DNA of 64,000 nt from Zygaena filipendulae (lineage: Eukaryota; Arthropoda; Insecta; Lepidoptera; Zygaenidae). Below the pieces are notes generated by a model. That model had not been told where the DNA came from. It saw only the letters and a program-made list of their open reading frames with translations, and searched no databases. The translations under genes were made by a program, and so were the position numbers. The stretch is from NCBI GenBank assembly GCA_907165275.2, contig OU015649.1, positions 8,276,001 to 8,340,000 on the forward strand. The letters run 5' to 3'. This document shows positions 1-13,254 of the stretch, in pieces (position 1 is the first letter of the stretch; the number at the start of each line of letters is the position of its first letter).

Positions 1-150
1 TTCTTTGCAGTAAAACTTCTTTGATTGCGAAAGAATGACAGTAAATGTATTTTCTTTGCAGTAAAACTTCTTTGATTACGAGGGATTGCCAGTTTTTGCG
101 GCGTCATATCTTAGCGCGGCGTCTTATGGTCATAGTGAATAAGACCCCGT
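1..150. repeat. Fragment of a GGGCCC-ended dispersed element with a ~58-bp tandem duplication
   Basis: A segment carrying TTTGCAGTAAAACTTCTTTG occurs twice in direct repeat about 58 bases apart (from 1 and from about 53). It is followed by GCGGCGTCATATCTTA and TATGGTCATAGTGAATAAG. The same blocks recur near 44879-45109 and 61290-61370, so this is a piece of a dispersed repeat. Positions 151-990 hold no gene that I can see and are probably tensin intron. Confidence 0.6.
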
Positions 151-990
151 ACAGTGTACATGTTAAACAGCTTAGGTGATTATGTATTAAAAACTACCTT
201 GAACTCTGCATAAATACAATATCTTTTCTATACCATAAGTTATTGCTGAACCTGAGTACTTACTGTTTGACAATATCGAGGTTGGCCGAATTGCGTCATG
301 CTATCTGATGATCGACGTTCCGCTATCCGACACAAATGTAACTCATAAAAAATGTTTGTTTACTATGTAGTTTTCAATAATAACTGTGATAACTATACAA
401 TATAGACAGACAGACGCACAGTGATGGATATGGCGTATAAGCTCAGTCTTCAATATTCTATTAACTAGCGGTAGTGTTTGAACCCGGTTAACGGGAAGTG
501 AATTTTGTCCTTAAAAGGATGTAGTTCATGCACCTATCGTCGTGATCTACTCGTTAGTATGTTAACATACGTGCGTATAGAATGTACATGGGTGCAATAC
601 TGCTCTGCAGTAGCTACAAAAAGAGTACTAGTTAAGTGTATTGGCATCTGGCTCTCATAGTATACTCTGTAACATACGCCGCGCCGGCTGACCATTAGTG
701 GCGAGCGTCATAAGATCATCCAGCCTCGATCTTGCAAGTAGTTTTATACAGCAATTTATGCAAATAAATAACATGTGGTACGAATATATTAGAATTAATT
801 GTGAGTTTGCATAAACTATAGGGCAGCAATCAATGTAGATACAATTGCACAATATGAAACTGTAGAACTTTAGTGATCGAATGATTTTGTGTTATACCGT
901 ATACGTACCTATTACCGTATATTTGCGACTTTTTAAAGATTTAGAAGCTGTATAAATATTGGTGACAAATAAATCAAAATTTGAATGCAG

Positions 991-3900
991 GTGAGAACAA
1001 CGGCAGCGCTGAGGGCTCCCGTTCGAGCGGGGAGGCGGGGGAAGCGGGGGAATCGGGGGAAACGGTGCACACGTTTGGCCCTCTCGACGGGTCCATCTAC
1101 GCGACGGTGGTGCGCGCCGGCGGCGGGCCCTCCTCGCCGCTGAGCGCGTCCATGGACTCGGGCATATCGTCGGCGGGGCGGCGCGCCGCGCCCAGCCCGC
1201 CCGACGAGCTGGACGCCCTGCTCGGCGACATGCTACGCACGGTGAGCGCGCTGCCCGACCCGCCCGCGCCGGACGCGCCGACCGCCGCCGCCGCGCACTC
1301 CGACACCGACCGCGCTACCGACATACCGTATCACGCTCGTGCCGACTCCGCACCGTTCACGTACGGCGCTCCCGGCCTGCGGCCCGGCATGCTGCGCGCC
1401 TCCAATAGGCTCGCCAGCCCCGAGCTGGTGCGACGCGCGCTCGGCACTGACCGCAGCTACCAGCCCATCGAGGACGACGACGACGAGCGCACCGTCACCC
1501 CCGAGCAGCCCTCGCCACGCACCCCGCGCACCCCGCTCTCCCCGCGCACCCTGCGCAAGTTCACCCACGAGGATGTCACCACCACCACCACAACTGTCCC
1601 GCCCCCCGCCTCGCCCTCACCTTTACGTAATGGCAGGTTAGTAAAATTATTGGTAACTTAAGTTTAAATAAAATAGAAAAATATAAAAAATAGACTAGAC
1701 GCATTATTATTTAAAACTTCATTATAAATTATTTTTTTCATATTTATCTTCTTCGTTCTGTGCTACCTATTATAATACAACTTTTATCGAGCTTATACTA
1801 TAAACATCATATACATATAAACATATAACAGGCTTCTCCGCAGGAAGCAATCGAATTAAATAAATCAGTCTGATGTTAATGAAGTTAGTAGATTAACAGC
1901 TTACAATATGAGGCGTTAGGTATATCATTTTTAATTTACCTAAATCATATTCTTTTTACGTTTCCTTCACTTTTATATTATTTAAAGACATTTTTAGTAC
2001 TTTAGAAACATACAGATTTCTGAGATTAATTAACTTTGTATTTTCTAGTAAGTACCTACAGAAAAAGGTAACATATAATATTCAATATAGAATTACTCAT
2101 ATGTGTCAGATATAGAGGATTGTTTCATATTAATTTCAACTATAGTGCTCGGAGTGTAACTGTGCGGGCGGCGGTCTCTACAAACTATACTTGAAACAGT
2201 TTGCCTTGTTTATATTCACATGCCAATACCAATGCCATGGCAAAAATAGAAAATACCAATTCATTTTTACTTTAAATATTTCACTTACCGCTTGCCTTGA
2301 AACTGATTTTCTAATCCATCCATTATAAACATCTTGATTGGTTTGCCCCAAATTCTCATGAAAAATAGAGTGTTTCTGTATTGCGAACAACTTTAACTAA
2401 ATAAAATTACATCAATAAAATCGTCCTTTTCTCAATTAATGACAATTTACTTGACAACACAGACGAGCAGATAAATGTGTATAGTAGGTACGGCATTGTT
2501 TGTGCAGTTGTCTCAATTTAAACCGCATTCTGTTTGGCCTACTTCCCAGACAATAAAAATAAGTTAGATATTAAAAGCAATCCTGAATCTTTTTATATCT
2601 ATTGAACGAAGAAATATACCTATATAATGATATAGTATAATATACCCTATGTGTTAATCTGATGTATAAGCTATATTATTGTAAAGTTTCATTTAAATCC
2701 ATCCAGTAGTTTTTGCGTGAAAGAGTAACAAACATCCATCCATCCATCCATACATTCTTACAAACTTTCGCTTTAATGATATGTATTAGTAGATAGGATT
2801 GTTAAAAGAAAGTTGCGATATATTACGTATTGTGCATAGTATAAAATAGGTAATAACAAAGAAACATACAGAACAAAAATATTAAAACTAAACAACAAAA
2901 AAGCTTACAGCTACCGATCGCCCCATTTTAGTTAATCACAAAACAACAGGTATCCGCGTGGGTAACACTAACTGTGGGCGTCAATTGAAACAGCAGCAAT
3001 AGTATATTCAAACAACAACAAATAATTCTGTAGTTACCTACGCGCACTTTGTAAATAAATATGTACCTACATAAGACGTGCCTACTGACAATTCATTAAA
3101 ATACCGACTGACCGAAGCTGAAGGGATAGTAGTCATCTAAGCAGTTATTGTTGGAATATTGAAATCTCTGATTTTCATTCATATTACCAGTAACGACCGG
3201 TTTGTTAAATGCGATATATCACTTTATAATAAGGAGTAATTTTCTTTAACTAGTAATGTGTAAGTAGATTCAAAACTATCTGTCTCTATTTGAACCGGCT
3301 CAGTCCTCAGGAATAAATTGATATTAAAAGCTAGGCAGCTGTTTAAAGCTATAAATATTAATCTTTATATTTCCATGTAAATTAAGGATTATGACTATTA
3401 ACTACGACATGGTACACCTAAGCTTATCCTGGAAAATATGAGGATTTCCCCAGGGGCGTCTTTCTCATAGGAGCGCTGGGTGCGGCCGCACCCGGGCGGG
3501 CGCCAACCGGGCCGGGCGATCAACATCTGAATGAATCTGGTGGTAGATATAGTACCTACCTATCTACCTACTTACCTTACCCAACTACAATTTCGCACCC
3601 AGGCGCTGCTTATGGTTAAGACGCCCCTGGATTTCCCATTGTCGCTTTGTTGGAACGTAGGTACATCACGTAAAACCAACTGGACTTTGAATGAAATTTG
3701 GCATATAGCTCAAGGCTGACTTAACTTTTAGGGTACTTTTATTTCGGTACAACAAAGAGTTCCCGAGGGGATTCTCACGCGTGAGAAACGAAGAACAGCC
3801 ATCTATAACATACTTAAAATAAAAGTAATTGTACATATCGGAAAATGAGAAAATTAAACAACTATTCCATTTTCGAACGAGAGATCTCAGTGAGCCCTTT

Positions 3901-6900
3901 TTTACGATGTTGTCTAAAGAAACGGAAATGACTTACGTCCTTGGCGCTATACATAGTAGGCGCGTGTGTGGGAGGACGGTGCGGTGTGCCTCCTAGCAGC
4001 GCAGCCGTTCCACAACATTAATTACCTCACATGCAGCAACTGTTGTTATGGGGCGCCCAAACGCCAGTTTAATGACTGCATGGGACATTTAGTATGTACA
4101 CTCTTGGGTATTACAAACTTAATAGCCAACGGGTCAACCCGCCGTATACCTAATCCGATTGCTAATGTGGATTGTATAGAACTAATGGGAATTTGCTACT
4201 AGCAAGTAGGTACTATAAAGTTCCGATTGTGGGAACGTTGGCCTAGCTTAGTAATTGAGAGACTTTTTAAGTTTTAAAGAAATAACATCATCTACCTTTC
4301 ACATTTCCAAGATCTTTATTCTATATTATCTCTTCATAATATATTATCTTTGTTTCCCACTCTCTCCGCAGTCGTAATATTCAACAAGATTAATTCTAAA
4401 ATCGATATAAATTGATGATTAAATGATCGATATAAAGGTTGACTCTAAGAACATTAGGTAAACCTCTACAATACCAAGTAGCTTATTAATAGTTTAGTTT
4501 TATTTCCTGGAAATTAAAGAGCGAAAGAAGAAGTAACAATATATAGGCTAGATGTGTAATTGTGCAATAGCTATATTATAATTATGCAGAAGAGCTGCCC
4601 ACTAAGCACATCTTATCGTCATTAGTCAATCATAGGATAGTCCTACTTATGTGGCTGCTAGATAATGATTTGAAGTAGGTATCTACCTATATAAATTGAA
4701 AAAACATCAATTGTAGGATTTATTTGAAGTGGCAATGGTGTGTGATTGCGTCGTCGTCGGCGTGGCCCAAACAAGTTGCTATTTTGAGATAAACGTCACC
4801 ATAAATGGCCGGTTGTCGACCGAGCCACCACTATTGGCAAACGAGCATACTTACGTCTATACTCCTTTCTAATACTACCGCTTTGTTTGACTTTTACAGA
4901 TAATAATATGATCTTTACAAATATCTGATTGCAAAATATTTCATATTCTTATTTTCATATAATATTATAACCAATGATGATATAGGTATAGCTAAGTATA
5001 TTTAGATTTGAGCACATAAAACACTACAGATATTTACAGATATTTGTAGGACCTTTCATTGAAAACCGACATCAACCAAAGATATTTTAAGTATCATATC
5101 TTTGACATCAACAATAACTTCAATTGGATCAAATTGATTCCACTTCAAGTCCGCTTTTTGGTCGATATGTGCAATAAAGTTTTAGAAATAAATAAATTAT
5201 TCAACTTTTTATCTATATAGTTAATATAATTCTTTACAATAATACATATCGTAGTTGTAATATTTTTTGCCCAAAATTTTTATACTGCGTGTATGGTATG
5301 CGCCGTGGGCGCTGTGGGTATACGTATTAGATTATTTGTTGGCAACCGTGAATTTAAATTATGTCCTACGCACGATAACAAAGTAAACAAACGGATAATA
5401 AGCGTCCTCACATTCTCACTTGAACAAATACAGTTAGATAATTATTTATTTTAAATAATTTGAATTAATATTTATTTTAAATTGTGTAATATGTGTCAAT
5501 AGATGGCAGAATGGTGAAATAGAATGGGCGGCCGAGCGCCCACCGAGCAGCGCACGAAAAACCTCCGAAGATAATGGCACGTGGCGTTCTAACAGCACAC
5601 TGGGATGGCATGAGAGCAGTCGGTCAAGGGAGCCACGGCGCTCCGAGAGCAGCGTGGACAGCAGCCTCGGTCTCACGTGGCTCCAGCGGCAGCAGCAGAA
5701 GCTTCGCGAGAGGAAAGAGGCGAGAGAGAGAGTAGCGCGGCTGCCGCTCGAATGGGACTCTACTCCTAGGCACGTGCGACGATCGGCCAGTCATCGGTAA
5801 ACAATAAACACATGGAATAAAAAATTTTATAAAAAAAAAAGAACGTATTGATTTTGATTAAATTTATTTCCAGCCTGGACGGCTATACCAGCGATACAAC
5901 TGCGTTTGCTGATGACGACGATGACTTCAGCGTCCCTCTACATGTCAACACGCGCACGCTTCACAGAACTGACAGCATCAGTCCCCAAGCTCCAGACAGG
6001 TTACTGATACTCCATAACATATTTATCTTAATGAAATTAAACTCTTTATTGTAGCGGATCTGCTTACCTACTTCTTTTTTATGCTCCTTTCAGAACGTCA
6101 TCTAGGAAATTCATGATTGAAAAGATGACGTTGCGTGAATGGAGTACCAGTACCACACCGGCCACCACTCCTGTGCCTGGCTTGCTGTCATTAGCTGATC
6201 CAATCGGCAACCATGAAACTTCTGTAAGTGAAAAAACGCTTCCTAGCAAAAATATCTTACAATATTGTTATTTTTGAAAATTTTGATGCATTTGTATTGT
6301 TATAGACCCGTGAAAGAACAGAGAGTTGGTCGCGAAGTGATTCCCGCGCGGGCACCCCCGCCTTCCCCACACACCCCCGCACCCCGTACCCGCCCACACC
6401 GACGCCGTCGCTCAACGCCCGCCCTCCGCGCTCGCCGCCAGTTACCAGGTTTGTACCTACTTTCTTTAAATCTATTGTTTCTATCAGTAGTTCTATCTTT
6501 CTCAGATATCCAAAAGTGCAAATCAGCCACCGATAAGAAAAGTCGACAGTCTTTCGCTACTCAAATAAATGTATAGACCTCCACAGCGTCAGTCTAGTTG
6601 AAATTTCTGACTTAGCATGGACGGCTGTTGGCATGGCAGTTGTTTATGAGCATTGTACCCTAATTCAATTTCAATCACTTCGCGATCAGGAAAGAGCGCG
6701 AAGGCAGCCCCGAGAGTGAGTACCGCACGTACAACGGCAGCAGCGGGTCGCAACGGTCGAGCGCGGGCGGCGCCGAGCCGCTGCACGTGGCGCCCGACCG
6801 GGAGCGGTGCGCGCGCGACACCAGCCACTACTGGTACAAGCCCAACATCTCCCGGGACGATGGTGAGTCACACTACCACTAATTAAGATGTATTTCCAAC

Positions 6901-9900
6901 CCGTGTGGACATGGAGGTTGGATTTTGCAAGAGTTCAAACTCTACGTCCCTCCCGTTGGGAAAAAAACGGCGGTGGCATTCGGCCTCTACCTTCTTAAAT
7001 CTGTGGCTTTGCCTGTGCCGTGCAGATAAGGATGTGGATTGCCTATTTCTGTTCGGTTATCTCACGCCCCTCTTCTAGGTTTCTTTATTTGGTGTTTAAA
7101 ACGTTAAGGAATTATCGGATGGCGGGACAAGGGTATCATCATCGAGCGGACGTAGCGCTACAGTTTCTTGACCAATGTTATACCTAATCCATATTGATCG
7201 CCAGCGGTGGCAGCTCTACTGCAGCTGGAAGAGGGCGCGTTCATCGTGCGCGACTCGAATTCGTTCCCGGGCGCGTTCGGGCTGGCGGTGCGCGTGGGCG
7301 GCGCGGGCGGCGTACGGCACTTCCTCGTGGAGCCGGCGGCGCGCGGCGTGCGCCTGCGTGGCTGCCCCGACGAGCCCGTCTTTAGCTCGCTCTCGGCGCT
7401 CGTCTACCAGCACACGGTCACGCCGCTCGCCCTGCCGGTGCCACTTAAACTGCCTGACAGGTAAAATTACGTATGCAATAACCATATAATCAATCTTTGT
7501 TACTTTTATCACCTCTTCGGTATTTTATCCTCATGCTATCGGTTTCCCGCGGTTTCACCCGCGTTAAATTCGGTGATCCCGCGGAATTCCGAGATAATTT
7601 TACCCTATATCCCTTTAATAATAATATACGGTATATTATTTATAATAATAATAATAATAACCCACTTCACAACACACAGATCCACTTGATCCCACAGTAA
7701 GCTATTATTAGCTTGTGTCGTGGAAATCAAGCACTATAGGTATATGCCGTATATGTCCTTTTCTGTACCCCTGGATAAAGTGTATGTAAAATTTCCTGAC
7801 GATCAGTCGAGCGGTTAAGGCGTGAAAGCGTAACGAACAAATAAACAAAATCACATTCGCATTTATAAAATTAATAATTAGTGATAAGTCCTTATCCGTT
7901 TCGGTATGTGACGCTGCAAAAGCATTCTGGGCCCTTACTCTCTATGACCAACAACATTCATCGCCAAAATATTTAAAATTAATTCCCTATTTTCCATAAT
8001 TATGCCATACGAAACGTTGTAAATGTATTTTTATTCAAGTGAAACATGTTTGAGCACGAGGGAAGAAAAATTAACGTGACATGCTATGGTCATAGTGCTC
8101 CCCAGCTGGGCGAGCATTTAGGTAACGCTTTTAGAACAGTAACGTTTCGTTTGCATGTAATCGATTTTTCATTTACCTTGACCGTATACCAAGCTACATA
8201 TAGGTTAGTAGTGTGTAGGTATGTTACTGGTATAGTAGGTAGGTAACTGGAGAGAATGACCCCTGCAGGGACCCTTGGGCGGGCAGCACGGCGAACGCTG
8301 CAGCGCGCGCGCTGCTGGCGACGGGCGCGGCGTGCAGCGTGCTGCTGCTGGGCGCCGACAACACCGAGGCGCTCACCGGCCCCGCCGCCGTCAAGCGGGC
8401 CGTACACCACGTACTGCAGAAGAAGGTATGTACACACCCAACGCATTCCTATTTGTATAGGTACAACCACACCAGACTTTAACTAATTAAATTTTTAGTT
8501 GAATGCCAATTGCATTAATTTAATGAACGTCTCTGAGTGCGGTGGTTTTATTTTTAAAATCTTTACTTGAAATTAAGTAATCATTTAAACGACTCTGAGC
8601 TTAAAAATTAAGAAGTTCTTCTCCTCAACTATGCTATAATTATTGTACCTACGTGCCAACTGTTTTCGGTTTATATACATACTTACATACAATAAATGTA
8701 GAACTGATAAATCAATATTCGTTGTTCAGTGTTCTGGAAACAGCGGTCGGTTCACTTAGTATGTATGTACCTACTTAGTACTTAGTTATTTTATGTATAC
8801 CTATACCTAACATGAATCAGGCGGCGGCGCACGTGGTGCACTTCAAAGTGTTCGGTGGCGGCATCACGCTGACGGACTCAGCCCGCAAGCTGTTCTTCCG
8901 GCGCCATTACCCCGCCAGCGGCATTTCGTACGCGGGCCTCGATCCCGACGAGCGCCGGTACACCTACGTTGACAACGGGAAACAGACAGAGAAGTAAGCC
9001 CTCATCAAACTGTAGAAGACTAAACAAAATTTAATTATTACATCCACTTATGTGTGTGCATTTAATTTGATGTCTTGATGTATCAAGCTAATTCCTTCAG
9101 TGTCCGCTGAGACCTCCAAGAGCAAACATAATGCAAACTATCGACGCTGGCTAAACATAAAACACTATGTGAGGAAGAAGAGAAAATGAAAAAACCCAAC
9201 CCAGTGATTCCATTCTCTTTGAATTAATGTTGTGTGCTTGGTTTTGTTTTCAACTCTCCTTGTGGACTGGTAGGTATATATCTATATCTTTGTATAATTG
9301 TTGCAGACGCATCTTCGCGTTTGTGGCGCGCACCTCCTTGGGCGCGGACAACCAGTGCCACGTGTTCGCCGAGCTGGAGCCGGAACAGCCCGCCACGGCA
9401 ATTGTAAATTTTGTCAACAAGGTGGGTAATCACTGAACATCTTTATCTTAACATAGGAGGTATAAAAATATAAGGTCGCTTCCGTTGTCTATTATCCGCC
9501 ACAGACTCCAAAACTACTCACTGAACGGATTTTCATGCTGTTTTCACCAATAGATAGAGTGATTCATGAAAAAGGTTTGTATCTATAGATTATCTTAGAA
9601 TTCCCGCGGGAACTCCGAAATTACCGCGGGTGAAATAGCTAGTTCATAATAATGTAGTATTTAATAACTTACTTTCTATGTTTCTTCTCTATGTGAACGA
9701 AGCAGAAACATAGAATGTTACTTAAGAAAAATATTCGAAGAGTCTACTTCCTACGGATATGGGCTATGGCTATGTGCAATTTACTAATTTTTGACGACTA
9801 TCTGTAGCGTTGATACTGAACTTGAACTTGATAGCAAAAACTTTAAAACAGAAAGTGTCAAAAACGTTTGATGGTTTTCAATTCAAGTTTTTAAAATGTT

Positions 9901-10046
9901 GCCAGATGATAAAAAAATAGTAGGTACCTATGTGGAATCTCTGAATAAAACTTTGAATAAATTTTAATATTAAGTGCACGTCTTATTGGGGTGTCTCTTG
10001 TCCACAGGCTCTACTTGGGAACACGCAGAAAAAGGACATCGTTTAA
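991..10046 (+). CDS. by: Tensin (blistery orthologue), 3' part: disordered linker, SH2 and PTB domains
   Basis: Tensin is a focal-adhesion adaptor that links integrin tails to the actin cytoskeleton. Exons: 991-1636, 5503-5796, 5874-5999, 6094-6223, 6306-6448, 6690-6862, 7205-7460, 8269-8425, 8821-8993, 9307-9421, 10008-10046 (TAA). All borders are GT-AG, phases match, and the total gives 749 full codons. The first exon has an LDGSIYATV motif and a Ser/Pro/Thr-rich linker. The second ends in a basic, Arg/Gln-rich stretch ([19 protein letters not shown]). The SH2 domain runs from [15 protein letters not shown] through [11 protein letters not shown] (phosphotyrosine-binding Arg in FIVR). The PTB domain starts at [15 protein letters not shown] and ends IVNFVNKALLGNTQ, as in tensins. 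The first exon opens mid-codon after an acceptor (TGCAG) with an in-frame stop upstream, so the gene continues left of the window or into an unseen exon. No phosphatase/C2 region is visible. Confidence 0.93.
1637..5502 (+). other. Tensin intron
   Basis: This 3.9-kb AT-rich intron contains a short hAT-like MITE (3451-3629) and a small CATC microsatellite near 2735. I see no exon in it; the GC-rich exon after it starts at 5503. Confidence 0.7.
3451..3629. mobile_element. hAT-like MITE, 179 bp
   Basis: The ends are inverted repeats (CAGGGGCGTCTT at the left, AAGACGCCCCTG at the right). The element is flanked by a perfect 8-bp direct repeat GATTTCCC at 3443-3450 and 3630-3637. An 8-bp duplication with CAGGG-type ends is the hAT signature. 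There is no coding capacity. Confidence 0.85.
7536..7860 (-). mobile_element. Helitron-like (Lep1-type) dispersed repeat fragment
   Basis: The left edge carries CCCGCGGTTTCACCCGCG followed by an ATTCGG..CCCGCGG block and CCTATATCCC. This is the reverse complement of the ATCCCGGAATTCCCGCGGGAACT...GCTAGT copies elsewhere in the window. It lies in a tensin intron. Confidence 0.6.
8536..8615. repeat. Degenerate PIF/Harbinger-MITE remnant
   Basis: GAGTGCGGTGG, TTTTAAAATCTTTACTT, AAGTAATCATTTAAACGACTCTGAG resemble the ends of the MITEs at 27776-28012 and 50424-50604 but are diverged and incomplete. It lies in a tensin intron. Confidence 0.45.
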
Positions 10047-10486
10047 TATCGTTTACAAATTATAAGATTTATTTTGAAATTGGAATCTATACCTACTGCA
10101 TTACACTTCAAAGTTCAAAGTCTTCTATCGATTGAAAGCATTCATATAAATAATATAAATCGAATCGTTTTAACACAGATAAACTTTCAATAGCCTCTAT
10201 AGTAGATTAGCTAGAGTTTATTACTTATTGAAGGTTTCTGGAGAAGTGCTGTTAAAGTGATAGGTAAGTATATATTTATTATTAATATAGGTAAGTCATC
10301 AAGTAACATTAAAAATGTCTGCAGTAAAATATAATGGTACCTAGTTGTGTCAATTCATATTAATGCTAGAGGTTGTCAAGATCTTAAAATATAAAACTAT
10401 ATTGTTAAAATCTCTCAAAACAAAGTGCGATTTAACTTTTAAAAAACTGGGTAATAATTATTATCATTTAATGATAATTGTAAGAG

Positions 10487-10594
10487 TATATAAAAGACTT
10501 ATGAACTATGATTCTTAAGTTCTTTTCTAATAATTTAATTTCAATAATTCCTTTAAGTTCATCTTCACTAAGTACAATGAAATTAACCCTAACG
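10487..10594 (+). promoter_or_regulatory. Candidate TATA promoter with a six-codon first exon
   Basis: A consensus TATATAAAAG (10487-10496) is followed about 80 bases later by ATG AAA TTA ACC CTA ACG (10577-10594), reading directly into a GTAAGT donor at 10595. A tiny MK-initiated exon next to a strong donor is common in insect secreted and cuticle protein genes. I found no convincing downstream exon before the oppositely oriented sulfakinin gene. This may be a decayed gene or chance. Confidence 0.35.
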
Positions 10595-11898
10595 GTAAGT
10601 CGAAATAATATGTACTTTATGTAGGTAGATGATACTATATTATATTGATAACTTAGATTAAAAAACTAACTAGTCTCATCATATAAGTTGATTGTTAGGT
10701 ATGCATAGTGATATTATAGTACGCGTGCCTAAAAATTATGTAAGCTTACCTATAATACGATTAATTCTCATTTCATCAGTGATAATCAGTGATCGGAGTA
10801 GGTAGAGAGATTTTATGTACCTACCTACTTACAGGATAGGTTGTGCATGATATCCGAATATATAGACATGCCTTTTTCCGGGAAAAAAATTAAAAGTTGC
10901 GAATTTCAGAAAAATACCATTACGTTAGTTAATGTGGTCTTGTCATGGTTCTCTTCCTCCTAGAATCGTATTAACTAAAATTTAAATATCTTTCAAATCC
11001 CGGAATCCCGGAGGCGCTACATCCATGTTACCATACATGGTAGGTACATCGATTTCCCGGGTACCTACACTCTACATACTCCGATCACTGGTGATACATC
11101 ATAAAACATATATTCAAACACAGCATAATTTAGTCAACTCATCCCGCGGGAGCCATATAAACAATGCAACGTACTAAATAGATTAAATGAATACAACGAA
11201 ATATGAAACAACCTCACTAAAATAAGTAGTTGGTACCTCGATGCCTACCTAAGTCAATTGTTACAGATAAAACTAGATTTCTATCATAATGCAGTTTTCC
11301 TCAGTTAAAACCAGTTCTGACCAAACTATGAAAGCTATTTCTTGTCATGATTATAAATTTCACAAAATAAGAAATACCTACTTCCAGATGCAACAATAAA
11401 TTGCCAATGCTGTTTGATCTTAATCTATACGAAACTCTATGAAACACCTTTATTATCTCTTCTACACGCCTGAGGGACTGGAATAGGTTCTCACCATGGA
11501 ATAAGTTCTGTTTCCCGACAGATGGTGTTTTCTTCGCTTTTTTACATCGGCAATACTTCCTACAACCAACTAAATCGCGATACTCTACCATTAAAAGAAA
11601 GAAAGAAAGAAAACTACCTTTATTCCAGCAGAACACACAAGAAAAAACAAACAAACATTGAACAAGTTGGTTTACCCATTGGTATCTTGCGTGCTCTGCC
11701 GAAACAAATAAATAATATTATTTTGCCGAAATGTAGAGTTAGAGAACTTGATATTTTTTCATAACGGTAAACATGTGGTTTTACCTGAAATAGATCCAAC
11801 CATCACAGTTTACTTTAATTTAATAGAACTTGTGAAAGCACTAGTTAGATATTGACTAGGTAAACTCGTTTATATTGCATAGAAAACTGGTTTTAAAT

Positions 11899-12138
11899 GG
11901 ACGCAGATAAGCAATAACATGTTAACCCACAATATGAAGTTATTGATTCAGAACGATTTATTGAGAGGCAGAGAACGTTTTTTAATTATGAGTTTACCTT
12001 ATTACATTGTTTAAATATGTACTTAACTAAATATTGCGCATAAAAAATGTTGACACAAAATGGCGCTATAATTTTAAAACTTTAATTTAGTCAAAATTTC
12101 TCCAGTGTGGGTTAACACACTATTGCTTATCTATGTCC
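11899..12138 (+). mobile_element. 240-bp MITE, copy A
   Basis: The termini are near-perfect inverted repeats (GGACGCAGATAAGCAATA at the left; TATTGCTTATCTATGTCC at the right), followed inward by TGTTAACCCAC. A second copy lies in the opposite orientation at 42349-42583. Both carry the GGCGCTATAA/TTATAGCGCC and GAGAGGCAGAGAACG blocks. The flanks show AAAT on both sides. Confidence 0.75.
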
Positions 12139-13254
12139 AAATGTAACTTAAGTTTACACAACGGGTTTTAAAAACACGAATATAAGATGTATCTAACACT
12201 TTGTTTTAACAGCAGTTTTAGTAGTTGTCATATATAATATAACTTTGTTATAGAAATTAAAACATTGCCTTAACTTTATGTAGTAAGAATACTCGTAGCT
12301 ATTCTACCCAGCTATTTTAAATATTTAAAGTCAGCTGCAATAAATATGTATACATTTTTGCCAGTCATTGAATCTTATTACAATAGTAATAGAGTTCAAA
12401 TACTGACCAAAATGTATACATATTGGTGCTGGTGACTGTACGTACCTATGTATTGCTAAAAATTAAATATTATCTAATGTTGTTGTTGGGTTGATGCATA
12501 TAATTAAACGTACTCTTTATTTTTATACCTATTACCCTTTTATTTTATTCATTTGTACCATTATATTATAAATACGCCTTGTACATTGTACCAGTGATCT
12601 GTAGAAGTCTAGATTTTAGGTACCTATCTGCACTTATTATAATTTATAAAACATTCACTACTTTATTGTAAATTATATTTATTGGTTATTAAGATATTAT
12701 TTTAATGAAATTAATACATAATATAATATTCAATTTTAAGTATATTTTATTTCTCTTCCTATCTGTATCCAAATAACTTTCAGCTATGCGATATCGAGAA
12801 GAGTAAAAAGTATAGAGAAACTTTAACATTTCCTTACTTTTCCTTTTAATAGCATAATTACCTATACATATTATGAGTATCTACTTAACTCGAATTTGGC
12901 AGACCACGTAGATCAAATAATTTTGCTCCAGGCAACAGCAGCTATAATTTGCTTTTTTTTTGTTTATTTAGGAAGTAGATAAGTAAAATTAATCAATGTG
13001 AGATATCATACCAGCCACTGATATCTATCACATAAATAAGCATACTTTTTTAATAGTTTTTTTTATGAAACTATCAACCTACTAAATGATTCCTTAAACT
13101 ACTATCTAGTACATATTGTATCTAACATAATAATTATGAAAATTTAAATATTTTTCTTTAAGGACAAATATTTCGATTGCTTAATTTATGTATTATGCGA
13201 TCGCCTTCTGTTATCTTGGGTGGACGGCCGCCGATACTTGGCCACGCGTGTAGG

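Larger units (their letters stand above)
10047..13254. other. Tensin-sulfakinin intergenic region
   Basis: AT-rich sequence. It contains the candidate orphan first exon at 10577, a LINE-tail-like (GAAA)n tract near 11599, a 240-bp MITE at 11899-12138 and an inverted pair of ATACATTTT-type strings near 12350-12420. No gene is supported. Confidence 0.6.

Noticed and set aside
1097..1641. Overlapping GC-rich ORFs on both strands over the first tensin exon
   Set aside because: They are Arg/Ala/Gly-rich frame shadows of the tensin linker exon, which is supported by in-phase splicing and the SH2/PTB exons.
7175..7512. Multiple overlapping ORFs over the SH2 exon
   Set aside because: Shadows; only the frame with [11 protein letters not shown] continues the SH2 domain across both splice sites.
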